From the NCBI RefSeq assembly GCF_003583935.1, contig NZ_QYRN01000001.1:1-64000 (forward strand): 64,000 bases of DNA, written 5' to 3'. This document shows positions 1 through 10,152 of this stretch, in pieces. The position numbers and the translations under genes are program-made. Under the pieces are notes generated by a model. The model was given only the letters and a program-made list of their open reading frames with translations. It ran no database searches and was not told the origin of the DNA. The DNA is from Aureimonas flava (lineage in GTDB: Bacteria; Pseudomonadota; Alphaproteobacteria; Rhizobiales; Rhizobiaceae). The stretch's first letter is position 1. Each line of letters starts with the position of its first letter.

Positions 1-1
1 G

Positions 2-148
2 TTCGTCCACGTCAAGCTCGATACCGGCGAGACGATCACCGCCCGCTCGCCCGGCGACTTCCGCGTTCGGCATGGCGATCCCGTCTGGCTCACCCCGGAG
101 GACGGTCGGATGCACAGATTCGACGCGAACGGTGCGGCGCTGCGATAG
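2..148 (+). CDS. ABC transporter ATP-binding protein, C-terminal end (partial)
   Basis: Only the last 48 codons of this gene lie in the window. They begin in frame at base 2 and end at a TAG stop. The peptide (FVHVKLDTGETITARSPGDF, then a stretch around VRHGDPVWLTPEDGRMHRFD) resembles the TOBE domain that ends UgpC/MalK/MsmK-type ATPases of carbohydrate importers. The ATPase core is outside the window, so function rests on this tail alone. The gene converges on the glycosyltransferase that ends at 221. Confidence 0.6.
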   Translation, partial: FVHVKLDTGETITARSPGDFRVRHGDPVWLTPEDGRMHRFDANGAALR

Positions 149-220
149 CAGCGCCCCGGGCGACGAGCCTTAGTGACACGCACCGACGCGTCCGCGAGTA
201 GGGCCTACGGCCCCACCTTC

Positions 221-2119
221 TCAGGCGACACGGGCCACGTCCCGCGATGGCCTGTGGCGCCAGGGTTTGGTCATGGCGTCGCTATCGCGCAGTCGGAAGT
301 TGCCGTTCTCGCGCGAGAAGTTTCCGTTGTAGAATGGATCGTTCCGTATCTGGGTCCGCCAGTTGCGGACCATGTACTCGCATTCGCGCCGGAAGCGAGC
401 CGCCTTCTCGGGCGAGAAGTCGTCACCGCGTGACTGCGACTCGTAATGGTAGAGCTGCGCGAACGGCGTCCACAAGACCTTCAGGCCGCGCTCCCGTATG
501 CGCAGGCACAGGTCCACGTCGTTGAACGCGACCGGAAGGTCGATCTCGTTCAACCCTCCGACCGAATCGAACGTTTCGCGACGCATCGCGAGGCAGGCGC
601 CCGTCACGGCGGACATCTCGCGCGTCAGGATGTACTGGCCGAAATAGCCGTTGTCGTTCCGGTTGGCGGACATGCCTGCATGGCCCGCAATCCCGCCGTC
701 CTCGTTGAACTGGCCGATACCCATGATGACGCCGGCATGCTGAACTTCGTCATTCGCGTAGAGAAGCTTGGCACCGACCGCGCCGACGTCGGGACGGATC
801 GCGAGCGACACGAGCTCCGATAGCCAATCCGCACCGATGACGTCGATATCGTTGTTGAGAAGCACGATGATCTCGGAGCTGCATTCCGCAACCGCCAGGT
901 TGTTCAATCGGGAGTAGTTGAACGGGCCCGGTATCTCCATGATGCGGACGTTCGCTGCCTGCCGAAGCTGGGCGAAAAGCTCGTGCGTTTCCGGCTCCCG
1001 GCTTTCGTTGTCGACGATGACGATCTCGAAATCGTCGTAGTCCGTCCGTTCCCGGAGTCCCCTGACGCACGTGGCGAGAAGGTCTGCGCGATCGCGCGTC
1101 GGTATCACGACCGAAACCGATGGCCGAGGAGAGGGCAGGGGCCAGAGGGTTCGCAGGCAATCCGGATTCAGCGGGTTGGTCACGACGCGCGGGGTCGGCG
1201 CCGGCCCCAACAGGCCCTTCAGGTGATCCTCGACGGCGCGCTTCCCTGCCACGCGACAGCGCTCGAGCTGTCGCTGCGAGAACGACTCACCGTCGATGCG
1301 CCGCCAATGGTACAGGACTGTGGGGATGTGGCGGATCGTACCCCGCGGTGCCGCAGCCACCGCGCGCAAGGCCAGATCGTGATCCTGGCTGCCTTCGAGC
1401 CCGGTCCGGAATCCGCCGATCTCGAGCACGAGGTCCCTGCGATAGACTCCGAGGTGGCTGATCACGTTGTGGCCGAGGAGGAGGTCGAGGTTCCAGTCCG
1501 GCTTGAAGTACGGCGTATGTCTGCGCCCCGAGCGGTCGATCTGGTCTTCGTCGGAATACACGATGCGAAGTTCGGGATCATGGACGATCTCGCGGGCGAC
1601 CATGTAGAGCGCGTGTTCGGACAGGACGTCGTCGTGATCCATCAGCACCACGAAATCGCCCGTCGCGAGTTCGAGCGCGGTGTTGGATGAACGGGATATA
1701 TTCCCGTTGACGGCGCGGACCTGCCATTTGATGCGAGGCTCCTCCGCCGCCAGCTTGCGCAACAGCTCCGGCACGTCCCCGTTCGGCGACGCGTCGTCCG
1801 CGATGCACAGCTCCCAGTCGGGATAGAGCTGGTTCCGAACGGAGCGGATCGCGAGTTCGAGAAGCTCGAGATCCGAATTGTAGGTCGGCATGACGATCGA
1901 GAATGTCGGCCGTGCGGAGAAGGCCGCGATGTCCTCCCGGATCGCCCGGCGATCGTCCGCATCCAGCGTGTCGTATTGCGCCACCCAGCTTTCGTAGGCG
2001 CTCGGTCCGATCGACCGCGCCGCCTTCCAAGCCCGGTATCGTTCCGGCATCTGGAAGGTCAGCGTCCAGAAGATGACCTTGGCCAGTCTCGGCAGGAACC
2101 TGCGGGGGAGGAGCGTCAT
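221..2119 (-). CDS. two-domain GT2 family glycosyltransferase
   Basis: This 632-residue protein carries two GT-A (GT2) domains. The first starts near residue 73 (SIVMPTYNS) with a DHDD metal/nucleotide-sugar motif at 161-164. The second starts near residue 335 (SVVIPTRDR) with NNDID at 422-426. Such tandem enzymes add sugars, often rhamnose, to O-antigen or capsule chains in the cytoplasm. The ATG at 2119 was chosen because longer in-frame extensions run into the preceding ABC gene. The gene lies 77 bp downstream of the Wzm/Wzt exporter genes on the same strand, so it probably builds the glycan they export. The sugar specificity cannot be read from the sequence. Confidence 0.85.
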   Translation of the reverse strand: MTLLPRRFLPRLAKVIFWTLTFQMPERYRAWKAARSIGPSAYESWVAQYDTLDADDRRAIREDIAAFSARPTFSIVMPTYNSDLELLELAIRSVRNQLYPDWELCIADDASPNGDVPELLRKLAAEEPRIKWQVRAVNGNISRSSNTALELATGDFVVLMDHDDVLSEHALYMVAREIVHDPELRIVYSDEDQIDRSGRRHTPYFKPDWNLDLLLGHNVISHLGVYRRDLVLEIGGFRTGLEGSQDHDLALRAVAAAPRGTIRHIPTVLYHWRRIDGESFSQRQLERCRVAGKRAVEDHLKGLLGPAPTPRVVTNPLNPDCLRTLWPLPSPRPSVSVVIPTRDRADLLATCVRGLRERTDYDDFEIVIVDNESREPETHELFAQLRQAANVRIMEIPGPFNYSRLNNLAVAECSSEIIVLLNNDIDVIGADWLSELVSLAIRPDVGAVGAKLLYANDEVQHAGVIMGIGQFNEDGGIAGHAGMSANRNDNGYFGQYILTREMSAVTGACLAMRRETFDSVGGLNEIDLPVAFNDVDLCLRIRERGLKVLWTPFAQLYHYESQSRGDDFSPEKAARFRRECEYMVRNWRTQIRNDPFYNGNFSRENGNFRLRDSDAMTKPWRHRPSRDVARVA

Positions 2120-2196
2120 GCGAACAGTCTTTCTCGGTCGGCGTATCGTCCCGATAGGGCAAACGATGATGGCTGGCCTATGTTGGACCCGACGGG

Positions 2197-2949
2197 TCAG
2201 GCCGAGACGGACGCCTGGTAGGCTTTCAGGACCTCGTCGATGTCGCCGTGCATGCGCATGCGTCCGTGCTCCATCCAGAGCGCGGTGGTGCACCATTGGC
2301 GCAGGAGGTCGTTGGAGTGCGAGGCGATCACCAAGAGGCCCGCCTCGCCGATGAAGCGCTGCATGCGCTCCTTCGCCTGCTGGAGGAACGCGGCGTCTCC
2401 CGCGCCGATACCCTCGTCGATCAGGAGGATGTCCGGCCGGATCGAGGTGGAGACGGCGAAGGCAAGGCGCGTCGCCATGCCGCTCGAATAGGTGCGCAGC
2501 GGCATGTCGAGGAAGGCGCCGAGATCGCTGACGGCCCCGATCTCGTCCATGCGCCGGCGGATCTCGGACTTAGAGAAGCCGAGGAGGCGACCGCGCAGGA
2601 TGATGTTGTCCCAGCCCGTGGCGTCCGGATCCATGCCGAAGGCAAGGTCGAACATCGGCGCGACGTCGCCGTCCACCGCGACGCGTCCGCCCGTCGGGGT
2701 GTAGATGCCCGCCATCACGCGCAGCATCGTGGACTTGCCGGCGCCGTTGTGGCCGACCAGCCCGACGCGCGTCCCGTGCTCAAGGTTGAGCGTCAGCCCG
2801 TCGATCGCGCGCACGCTGATGCGCCGTGTGTCACGCGGCGAGATCTGGCCGCCGGTGGCTGCCGAGATGATGTTGTTCTTGAGCGAGCGATTGGTCGCGT
2901 TGAAGACCGGGATGTCGACGCTGACGTCGTGAAACGCGATGGAGGCCAT
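2197..2949 (-). CDS. polysaccharide ABC exporter ATPase, short Wzt/KpsT type
   Basis: This 250-residue ATPase energises export of a lipid-linked polysaccharide across the inner membrane. Walker A is GHNGAGKST at 66-74, the signature is YSSGM at 154-158, and Walker B is LLIDEG at 175-180. It ends shortly after the nucleotide-binding domain. It therefore lacks the C-terminal carbohydrate-binding domain of long Wzt proteins that recognise a capped O-antigen. It starts 5 bp after the stop of the permease gene, so the two are one transcription unit. Confidence 0.88.
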   Translation of the reverse strand: MASIAFHDVSVDIPVFNATNRSLKNNIISAATGGQISPRDTRRISVRAIDGLTLNLEHGTRVGLVGHNGAGKSTMLRVMAGIYTPTGGRVAVDGDVAPMFDLAFGMDPDATGWDNIILRGRLLGFSKSEIRRRMDEIGAVSDLGAFLDMPLRTYSSGMATRLAFAVSTSIRPDILLIDEGIGAGDAAFLQQAKERMQRFIGEAGLLVIASHSNDLLRQWCTTALWMEHGRMRMHGDIDEVLKAYQASVSA

Positions 2950-2954
2950 GTCGA

Positions 2955-3797
2955 TCAGGCCCAATACGCGATGCGGGCGCGATAGCGCGAGAAGAACAGA
3001 ATCGCCACCGTCCCCATGACGATGGTCATGGCGATGCAGGCGATCCAGTTCATCGGCAGCGCCGGGTTGCCGAGGAGCGGATCGCGCAGGATCTCGATCA
3101 GGTGGTAGAACGGGTTGACCGCCAGCAGCACGGCCCGGTCGGGCAGCATGTGCGCGCTCCACAGGATCGGGGTCATAAAGAACACGACCTGGACGACGCT
3201 GGCGACGATGAGCGGGATGTCGCGGAAGCGGGCGCACAGGGGGCCGAGGATCATGCCGGCGAACACGCCGTTGAGGAGCAGGATCGCGAGCGCGGGAAAG
3301 AACAGGAGCCCGGTCACCCCCGGCCAGATGTCGAAGATGAACGCCACCAGGATGTAGATGACGAAGTTGTGGCCGAACGTCAGGAACTGGCGCCACACGA
3401 ACTGGAAGATGTAGACGCTGAGCGGCATGCGGACCTGTCGCACCGACGCCGCTGCCGCTGAGTAGATGTCGCAGGCGCCGATGATGATGCCGGAGATCAG
3501 GCCCCACATGATGAAGCCGATGGCCAGGAACGGCAGGTAGGAGCTGATGTCCTGCCGGAAGATCTGCGAGTAGAGGACGCCGAGGCCCGCCACCATCACG
3601 CCCATCGAGAGCGTCAGCCAGAGCGGCCCGAGGATAGAGCGGCTGTAGTGCTTCTTCACGTCGCGCCAGCCGAGAAACAGCCAGAGCTCGTGCAGCCGCA
3701 GACCGGCCACGAAGTCTTCTCGGGCCGCGCGGAGCATCGCCGCGCGATCCTGATGACCGTCGGTGACCCAGGAGCGGGCGCTGATCGCTGCTTTCAC
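2955..3797 (-). CDS. polysaccharide ABC exporter permease, Wzm/KpsM type
   Basis: This 280-residue ABC-2 type membrane protein has about six hydrophobic helices, for example SMGVMVAGLGVLYSQIF and FGHNFVIYILVAFIF. Segments such as RDIPLIVASVVQVVFFMTP and NPFYHLIEILRDPLL are typical of O-antigen/teichoic-acid export permeases. The GTG at 3797 is preferred because an AAGGACAGGA ribosome-binding sequence precedes it; an ATG at 3737 is the alternative. It forms the transmembrane channel for the ATPase encoded immediately downstream. Confidence 0.88.
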   Translation of the reverse strand: MKAAISARSWVTDGHQDRAAMLRAAREDFVAGLRLHELWLFLGWRDVKKHYSRSILGPLWLTLSMGVMVAGLGVLYSQIFRQDISSYLPFLAIGFIMWGLISGIIIGACDIYSAAAASVRQVRMPLSVYIFQFVWRQFLTFGHNFVIYILVAFIFDIWPGVTGLLFFPALAILLLNGVFAGMILGPLCARFRDIPLIVASVVQVVFFMTPILWSAHMLPDRAVLLAVNPFYHLIEILRDPLLGNPALPMNWIACIAMTIVMGTVAILFFSRYRARIAYWA

Positions 3798-3949
3798 TCT
3801 GTCCTGTCCTTCAACGTCGCATGGCTCGGCGAGCCGGCCGCGCGGATCTCCCGCGCAGTGCCGGCCAGCCTTCGCCGAGGCGGGTCCTGATACCTCGCGG
3901 GCCCGCCGGCGCACAAGCGGGATCGCATGAGGCGCCCCGCCGGCGCGAC

Positions 3950-4825
3950 CTAGTCGCGCGACTGCTGCGCGAGCTTCTGGAGGTAGATGCCATAGGTGCT
4001 CTTGCCCAGCTCCCGGCCGAGGCGCTCGAGCTGGTCGGCGTCGATGAAGCCGAGGTTGAACGCGATCTCCTCCGGGCAGGCGATCTTGAAACCCTGGCGG
4101 TGCTCCAGCGTGCGCACGAACTCGGAGGCTTCGAGCAGCGAGTCCGGCGTGCCGGTGTCGAGCCAGGCAAAGCCTCGCCCCATGCACTGCACGCTGAGCG
4201 AACCTTCCTCCAGGTAGATCCGGTTCAGGTCCGTGATCTCGAGTTCGCCGCGCGGCGACGGCTTCAGCGTACGGGCGAGATCCGAGGCGCGCCCGTCATA
4301 GAAGTAGAGGCCGGTGACCGCCCAGTTGGACGCCGGATTGGACGGCTTTTCCTCGATCGTGGTGGCGCGCCCCTGCCGGTCGAAGGCGACGACTCCGTAA
4401 CGCTCGGGATCGTTCACGTGGTAGGCGAAGACGCTGGCTCCGTCGCCTTTGGTCGCGGCGGCGCGCAGGAGTTCGGGCAGGCCGTGGCCGTAAAACAGGT
4501 TGTCGCCCAGCACCAGCGCCGAGGGCTCGCCCGCGACGAAGCCTTCACCGATCAGATAGGCCTGGGCAAGCCCGTCCGGGCTCGGCTGCTCGGCATAGGT
4601 GAAGGACACGCCCCAACGCTCCCCGGAGCCGAGCAGCGCCCGGAAGCGCGGCAGGTCGTGCGGCGTGGAGATGATGAGGATGTCGCGGATGCCCGCCAGC
4701 ATCAGGGTCGACAGCGGATAGTAGATCATCGGCTTGTCGTAGACCGGCAGGAGCTGCTTGGAGGCCGTCAGCGTCATCGGATGCAGCCGCGTGCCGCTGC
4801 CACCTGCCAGGATGATTCCCTTCAT
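3950..4825 (-). CDS. rfbA: glucose-1-phosphate thymidylyltransferase
   Basis: This 291-residue enzyme makes dTDP-glucose from glucose-1-phosphate and dTTP, the first step of dTDP-L-rhamnose synthesis. The N-terminal GGSGTRL motif (8-14) is followed by [15 protein letters not shown], and the later VLGDNLFYG and EEKPSNP blocks are typical of RfbA/RmlA. The ATG at 4825 puts the nucleotide-binding motif at the usual distance from the N-terminus. The gene is divergent from rfbC-rfbB, an unusual arrangement compared with the common single rfbBDAC operon. Confidence 0.95.
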   Translation of the reverse strand: MKGIILAGGSGTRLHPMTLTASKQLLPVYDKPMIYYPLSTLMLAGIRDILIISTPHDLPRFRALLGSGERWGVSFTYAEQPSPDGLAQAYLIGEGFVAGEPSALVLGDNLFYGHGLPELLRAAATKGDGASVFAYHVNDPERYGVVAFDRQGRATTIEEKPSNPASNWAVTGLYFYDGRASDLARTLKPSPRGELEITDLNRIYLEEGSLSVQCMGRGFAWLDTGTPDSLLEASEFVRTLEHRQGFKIACPEEIAFNLGFIDADQLERLGRELGKSTYGIYLQKLAQQSRD

Positions 4826-4994
4826 CGCGGATTGCCTTCCTCGGGTGCGAACAGTCAAATCTCGTGCGGCTGTCTATCGCCTGCGGCGCGAACTTGCCAG
4901 TTCGTTCTCCGGTCGTGCCCGGTCGCGTCCCTTGCGGGCGGCTCTGCGATGACGCAAAAGCGTGCCGACCGAACCGACGCGTGAAGGGTGCGCC
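4826..4994. promoter_or_regulatory. divergent promoter region between rfbA and rfbC
   Basis: This 169-bp spacer separates the divergent starts of rfbA and rfbC and must hold both promoters. It contains a perfect inverted repeat, CGAACT-TGCC-AGTTCG, at 4889-4904 and a small ACGC-AAAA-GCGT hairpin near 4952. The repeat could be an operator, but no regulator can be assigned. No convincing -35/-10 pair stands out. Confidence 0.4.
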
Positions 4995-5566
4995 ATGCTC
5001 GAAGTCCGCAAGCTGGACATTCCAGAGGTTCTCGAGATCACGCCGCGCAGGTTCGGCGACGACCGAGGCTTCTTCTCCGAGACCTTCAACCGAATGCGTC
5101 TCGCCGAGAACGACGTCGCCGTCGACTGGATGCAGGACAACCAGTCCTATTCGGCCGAGGCCTTCACCCTGCGCGGCCTGCACTATCAGGAGCCGCCCTT
5201 CGCGCAGGACAAGCTTGTACGCGTCCTGCGCGGGCGGATCTTGGACGTCGCGGTGGATATCCGCGCCGGGTCGCCGACCTTCCGCCGCTGGGTGGCGCTG
5301 GAGCTGTCGGCCGATGCCTTCAACCAGATCCTCGTGCCCGCCGGCTTCGCGCACGGCTTCCTGACCCTCGAGCCGCATACCGAGGTCTTCTACAAGGTGT
5401 CGGCACCCTATAGCGGCCAGCACGACCGTTCGATCCGTTTCGACGACCCGGACATCGCCATCGCGTGGCCGCTCGAAGGGCACACGCCGGTGCTTTCGGC
5501 CAAGGACGAGGCCGCGCCGCGCCTCGCCGACATTCAAACGCCCTTCGTCTTCGGGGAGACCGCAGC

Positions 5567-5570
<4 letters not shown>
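4995..5570 (+). CDS. rfbC: dTDP-4-dehydrorhamnose 3,5-epimerase
   Basis: This 191-residue cupin-fold enzyme epimerises dTDP-4-keto-6-deoxyglucose at C3 and C5 in dTDP-L-rhamnose synthesis. The RGLHYQ block contains the catalytic His and the later FYKVSAPYS block the conserved Tyr. The ATG at 4995 follows an AAGGG ribosome-binding site and gives the family's usual length; an in-frame start 33 bp upstream is less likely. Its stop overlaps the rfbB start by 4 bp (GTGA). Confidence 0.94.
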
Positions 5571-6628
<1,058 letters not shown>

Positions 6629-6677
6629 GCGACGTGCGCGCAGGACCCGCGCGGACCGCGAACGGCGTGGCCGAGGC

Positions 6678-7595
6678 ATGAACGGCGTCCCCGTCGTCTT
6701 CGTCCACGTCCACCATCCCGACGTCTGGGCCGAGATGGCGCGCGACATCGCCGCCGCCCTCTCACGCCCCTTCGGCCTCGTCATCACGTGCCGCGACGCG
6801 GACATGGCGCTGGCTCCGGTCGAGAGCCCGCATCTCGTCTTCTCGCGTCGGCTCACGGTCGAGAACCGCGGGCGCGACGTCCTGCCCTTCATGAAGGCGC
6901 TGCGAGCCGAGGGCGACGGGTTCGAGATCGGCCTGAAGCTTCACACCAAGCGCTCGGTCCACCGGGCGGACGGCGACCAATGGCGCCGTTTCCTTACCGG
7001 GTCACTTCTGGCGGGGGAGGACGGAACGCCGGACGCGCTGGTTGCCATGGAGCGCGTGCCGACGCTCGGGCTCGTGGCGCCCGAGGCGCACCTCCTGGCG
7101 CTGCGCTCGCGGATCGTGCTGAACGGCCGCATCACGCGCCGCATGATCGAGGCGATGGGCCTCGGCCTGACCCTTGCCGAGTTGGAGGGGCGCCGCTTCG
7201 CGGCCGGGTCGATGTTCTGGTTCCGGCGCGAGGCCCTTACGTCCTTCGCCGACCCGGCGCTCGAACCCTTGTTCGCGCCCGAGCGCGGCCAACTCGACGG
7301 AACTGCGGCGCATGCGGCCGAGCGCCTATTCGCAGCGGTCGCCGAGCGGCAGGGCTTCGTCGCGGCCGGCGCCGAGGCGCTGCCCGCGCTGCGCGACGCC
7401 CCGCCGGACCGGATGGCGGCAGTCGCCGAGGCCGCCGCGGCCGAGGCGCGCAACCCGTTCGTGCTGCCGCTCGGCCAGTTCTGGCAACGCTATCCGGCGG
7501 CGCTGGTGGCAGCGCACTACCTCTATCTCTATTCGCCGCAGCCTGTCTGGCGCGCGGCGCGGGCGCTGTTCCGCCGCTTCACCGTGGATCGCTGA
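6678..7595 (+). CDS. rhamnan synthesis F (RgpF)-like protein
   Basis: This 305-residue protein resembles the rhamnan-synthesis-F family, which is associated with rhamnose-rich polysaccharide assembly. Recognisable blocks are ENRGRDVLPFMKAL, LKLHTKRS and FAAGSMFWFRREAL. The ATG at 6678 has a GAGG sequence just upstream. It lies 49 bp after rfbB on the same strand, as expected for a gene that uses dTDP-rhamnose. Its last 17 bp overlap the convergent oxidoreductase gene. The precise glycosyl-transfer role is inferred from family and context. Confidence 0.75.
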   Translation: MNGVPVVFVHVHHPDVWAEMARDIAAALSRPFGLVITCRDADMALAPVESPHLVFSRRLTVENRGRDVLPFMKALRAEGDGFEIGLKLHTKRSVHRADGDQWRRFLTGSLLAGEDGTPDALVAMERVPTLGLVAPEAHLLALRSRIVLNGRITRRMIEAMGLGLTLAELEGRRFAAGSMFWFRREALTSFADPALEPLFAPERGQLDGTAAHAAERLFAAVAERQGFVAAGAEALPALRDAPPDRMAAVAEAAAAEARNPFVLPLGQFWQRYPAALVAAHYLYLYSPQPVWRAARALFRRFTVDR

Positions 7596-8658
7596 GCGTC
7601 TCCGAAAACCGATCGAGGATCGCCAGGATCTCGATCGACTGCGCGATCGGCATCACGTCGCTGTCCTGCTTTCCCGCCCCGAGAAGGTCGGCGAAGTGGT
7701 CGACTTGATACTGGAGGCCCGATCCCACGTAGAGCGTCGGGATCGGCCGTTCGCGCATGGGCCGAGCCAGCGCCTTGAGCGCGGGCAGGGCGCCACGGAG
7801 CCCTTTTCGCGCAAGGGGAATGGAAACGTCGTCCGGCTGGTCACCCGCCCGCACGGGCGGCGACGGGGCCCATGTCTTCAGGGACAGCGACGGTGGGCAG
7901 AGGAAGGGCGCGCGGAGCCGCAAGCGTCCGGCCGAGCCCGAGACGGCGGCGTCGTTGGGGCCTTCCGAGAGGAAGCCGAAGCCGAGGGTCGCCACCGCGC
8001 GCGGGTAGGCGAGCACCAGGCCGCCCGCGACCGGTACGCCGTTGGGGGCTCGAACGGCGGTCTGCGCCACTTCGCTCGGGCTGCCGAGGAGGTGGAATGC
8101 CAGCGACAGCGGATAGACGCCGAGATCGAGATGCGCGCCTCCGCCGAGGGCCGGGTCGAACAGCCGGCTCTTCGGGTCGAAGGCGTTGGGGTAGGACAGA
8201 TGCGCGTCCAGGGCGCGAGGCTCGCCGATCCGGCCCCCGTCGATCAGGCGCTTCGCCGCGCGCAGGCCGGGGGTGAAGCGCATCCACATGGCTTCCATGC
8301 ACAGGAGCCCGGCGCGGGCGGCCGCTTCCGCCATCTCCGTTGCCTCCCCTGCCGAAGCGGCGAGCGGCTTCTCCACCAGCACGGACTTGCCGGCCGCCAG
8401 CGCGGCCAGCGCATGCTCGCGGTGTCGTGCGGTGGGGCTGGCAACGTAGACGGCACGCACGGCCGGATCGGCCAGCACCGCGTCTAGAGTGTCGCCCTTG
8501 ACGCCGGGGCCGACCGCGCCCGCGAGGCGCCGGGCTCGCGCCGCGTCGCGCGAGGCGACGGCGACCACGCGGCTGCCGCGCGAATGGCGCATGTCGGAGC
8601 AGAAGCGGCGAGCGATGGCGCCCGTCCCGACGACGGCCCAGGTGACGGGGTCGTTCAC
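7579..8658 (-). CDS. Gfo/Idh/MocA family oxidoreductase
   Basis: This 359-residue protein has an N-terminal Rossmann fold (VVGTGAIARRF) and the EKPLA block typical of NAD(P)-dependent sugar or polyol dehydrogenases. The GGGAHLDLGVYPLSLAFHLLG segment matches the C-terminal substrate domain. It starts with GTG at 8658, 16 bp after the stop of the DedA gene upstream. The substrate is unknown. Its position beside the rhamnose genes permits, but does not prove, a role in sugar metabolism. Confidence 0.82.
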   Translation of the reverse strand: MNDPVTWAVVGTGAIARRFCSDMRHSRGSRVVAVASRDAARARRLAGAVGPGVKGDTLDAVLADPAVRAVYVASPTARHREHALAALAAGKSVLVEKPLAASAGEATEMAEAAARAGLLCMEAMWMRFTPGLRAAKRLIDGGRIGEPRALDAHLSYPNAFDPKSRLFDPALGGGAHLDLGVYPLSLAFHLLGSPSEVAQTAVRAPNGVPVAGGLVLAYPRAVATLGFGFLSEGPNDAAVSGSAGRLRLRAPFLCPPSLSLKTWAPSPPVRAGDQPDDVSIPLARKGLRGALPALKALARPMRERPIPTLYVGSGLQYQVDHFADLLGAGKQDSDVMPIAQSIEILAILDRFSETLSDPR

Positions 8659-8674
8659 GCGCGGGAACGCCCGG

Positions 8675-9340
8675 TCAGGTCGGACTGCGCAGCGAGGCCC
8701 GACGTGCGCCGCGCTCTGCGCGGCGGTCGCGGCTGAAGTGCCGGCCGCCGATCACCGTCGCCACTGCCGTGACGCCCAGAACGGCAACGAGGATCAGCAA
8801 CCCGTCCGTCGCCGACATGTGGGTGACGCCCTGCGCGCCCTTCATGCCGAGCCAGCCCGGCATGAACATCGCCGGCGCCCAGAGCACGGCGGACAGGACG
8901 TTGGCGATCTGGAACCGCTTCTGGTCCATCGCCATCATGCCGGCCACCAGCGGCACGGTGGAGCGGATCGGGCCGAGGAACCGGCCGATGAACACGGCCC
9001 AGAACCCGTAGCGCCGGAAGAACAGGCGCGTCTTGGCGACGGCATGCCGGTAGCGGCGCAGGGGCGGGCGATGCACGACCCCCGGACCGAGCCAGCGCCC
9101 GAGGAAATAGGAGATGATGTCGCCGACGATGGCTCCGACCGCGGCGGCCGCCAGCGTCACGAACGGATCGATGACGCCGGTTCCCATCAGCCCGCCGATC
9201 AGGAGCATCACGGCGGTCGCCGGAATCACCAGCCCGACCAGAACCAGCGACTCGCCCAGACAGATGGCGGCCACGATCAGGGCCGCCCATCCGGGGTTGG
9301 CTTGGATCAGTGCGCCGAGTTGGGAGAGATAGGCCTCCAT
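8675..9340 (-). CDS. DedA family integral membrane protein
   Basis: This 221-residue inner-membrane protein has the DedA/SNARE-associated signature. GDIISYFLGRWLG is followed by a basic stretch, then FFRRYGFWAVFIGRFLGPIRSTVPLVAGMM. Members of the family are linked to lipid carrier recycling and membrane homeostasis. The start is ATG at 9340, and the gene is probably cotranscribed with the oxidoreductase 16 bp downstream. Confidence 0.88.
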   Translation of the reverse strand: MEAYLSQLGALIQANPGWAALIVAAICLGESLVLVGLVIPATAVMLLIGGLMGTGVIDPFVTLAAAAVGAIVGDIISYFLGRWLGPGVVHRPPLRRYRHAVAKTRLFFRRYGFWAVFIGRFLGPIRSTVPLVAGMMAMDQKRFQIANVLSAVLWAPAMFMPGWLGMKGAQGVTHMSATDGLLILVAVLGVTAVATVIGGRHFSRDRRAERGARRASLRSPT

Positions 9341-9412
9341 CGCATGCCTGCCGTTCGCGAGTGCCGGGTGGGTGCCGCCGAACCATGCGGTCGCGGCGTG
9401 TAGAAAAGATGA

Positions 9413-9444
9413 CGAGGCGCGACCCTACGACGGATCGCGCCTCG
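9413..9444 (-). terminator. probable rho-independent terminator after the DUF2076 gene
   Basis: A perfect 10-bp stem, CGAGGCGCGA against TCGCGCCTCG, encloses a 12-nt loop. Read on the minus strand it follows the DUF2076 stop and is succeeded by TCATCTTTTCT, a moderately T-rich tail. It would end the Bax-inhibitor/DUF2076 transcripts before the DedA operon. Confidence 0.65.
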
Positions 9445-9481
9445 AAATCGTAAATGTTTCACACGGGGTTAGACAAAGCGG

Positions 9482-10102
9482 TCAGATTTCTTCGTCGAAG
9501 CCGCCGCCGTCGTCGAAGAAGCCGCCCTCGTCCGCGGTCTCCTCCATCGCCGGCTCGTCGGCCGGAGCTTCGGGTTCGGCGGCCTGGGCTTCACCGCCAT
9601 CGAACATGCCGGCGATCGCGTTACCCAGGAGCACACCGCCCGCGACGCCCATCGCCGTCTGCGCCGCCCCGGCGAGGAAACCGCCCCCGCCGCGTCCGCC
9701 CGTCATGCCCGGCTGGCCCATCGGGGCGCCCGCGCGGCCCTGCGCGCCCCAGGGACCGGCAGCCGCGCCCGGCGCGCCCATGGCCGGGGCGGGACGCGAG
9801 CGGGGCGCCTCGCCGCCTCCGAACATGCGCGACAGGAAGCCGCCGCCGCTGCCCTGTGCGGCACCGCCGCCGGCGGGCGCCTGCGCCTGGGCGCGAACCG
9901 CTTCGAGCTCGCGCTGCTGGTTCTCGAGCGCCATCTGCTGCATCACGATGGTCTGAGCCATGTAGTAGGGCGAGCCGGGCTGACGGCCGACCTGCTCGGC
10001 GATGAAGCGATCGGCCTCGGCGTCGCGCTGGGGCATGTCGCGCTCCAGCGTGCCGAGCTTGCGGAACAGGTCCTCGATGGCCTGACGGTCGTTGGTGTCC
10101 AT
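9482..10102 (-). CDS. DUF2076 family protein
   Basis: This 206-residue protein has the N-terminal DUF2076 pattern: IEDLFRKLGTLE, then ADRFIAEQV and YYMAQTIVMQQMALENQQ. A long Gly/Ala/Pro-rich middle, a short hydrophobic stretch (FLAGAAQTAMGVAGGVLLGNAIAG) and an acidic Asp/Glu tail follow. The ATG at 10102 has a GAGGA ribosome-binding site. The family's function is unknown. It lies 50 bp downstream of the Bax-inhibitor-like gene and probably shares its transcript. Confidence 0.82.
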   Translation of the reverse strand: MDTNDRQAIEDLFRKLGTLERDMPQRDAEADRFIAEQVGRQPGSPYYMAQTIVMQQMALENQQRELEAVRAQAQAPAGGGAAQGSGGGFLSRMFGGGEAPRSRPAPAMGAPGAAAGPWGAQGRAGAPMGQPGMTGGRGGGGFLAGAAQTAMGVAGGVLLGNAIAGMFDGGEAQAAEPEAPADEPAMEETADEGGFFDDGGGFDEEI

Positions 10103-10152
10103 GGGTGTCGTCCTCGATATCGTAACGGGGGAACAGGCAGGCGGACCGCCGG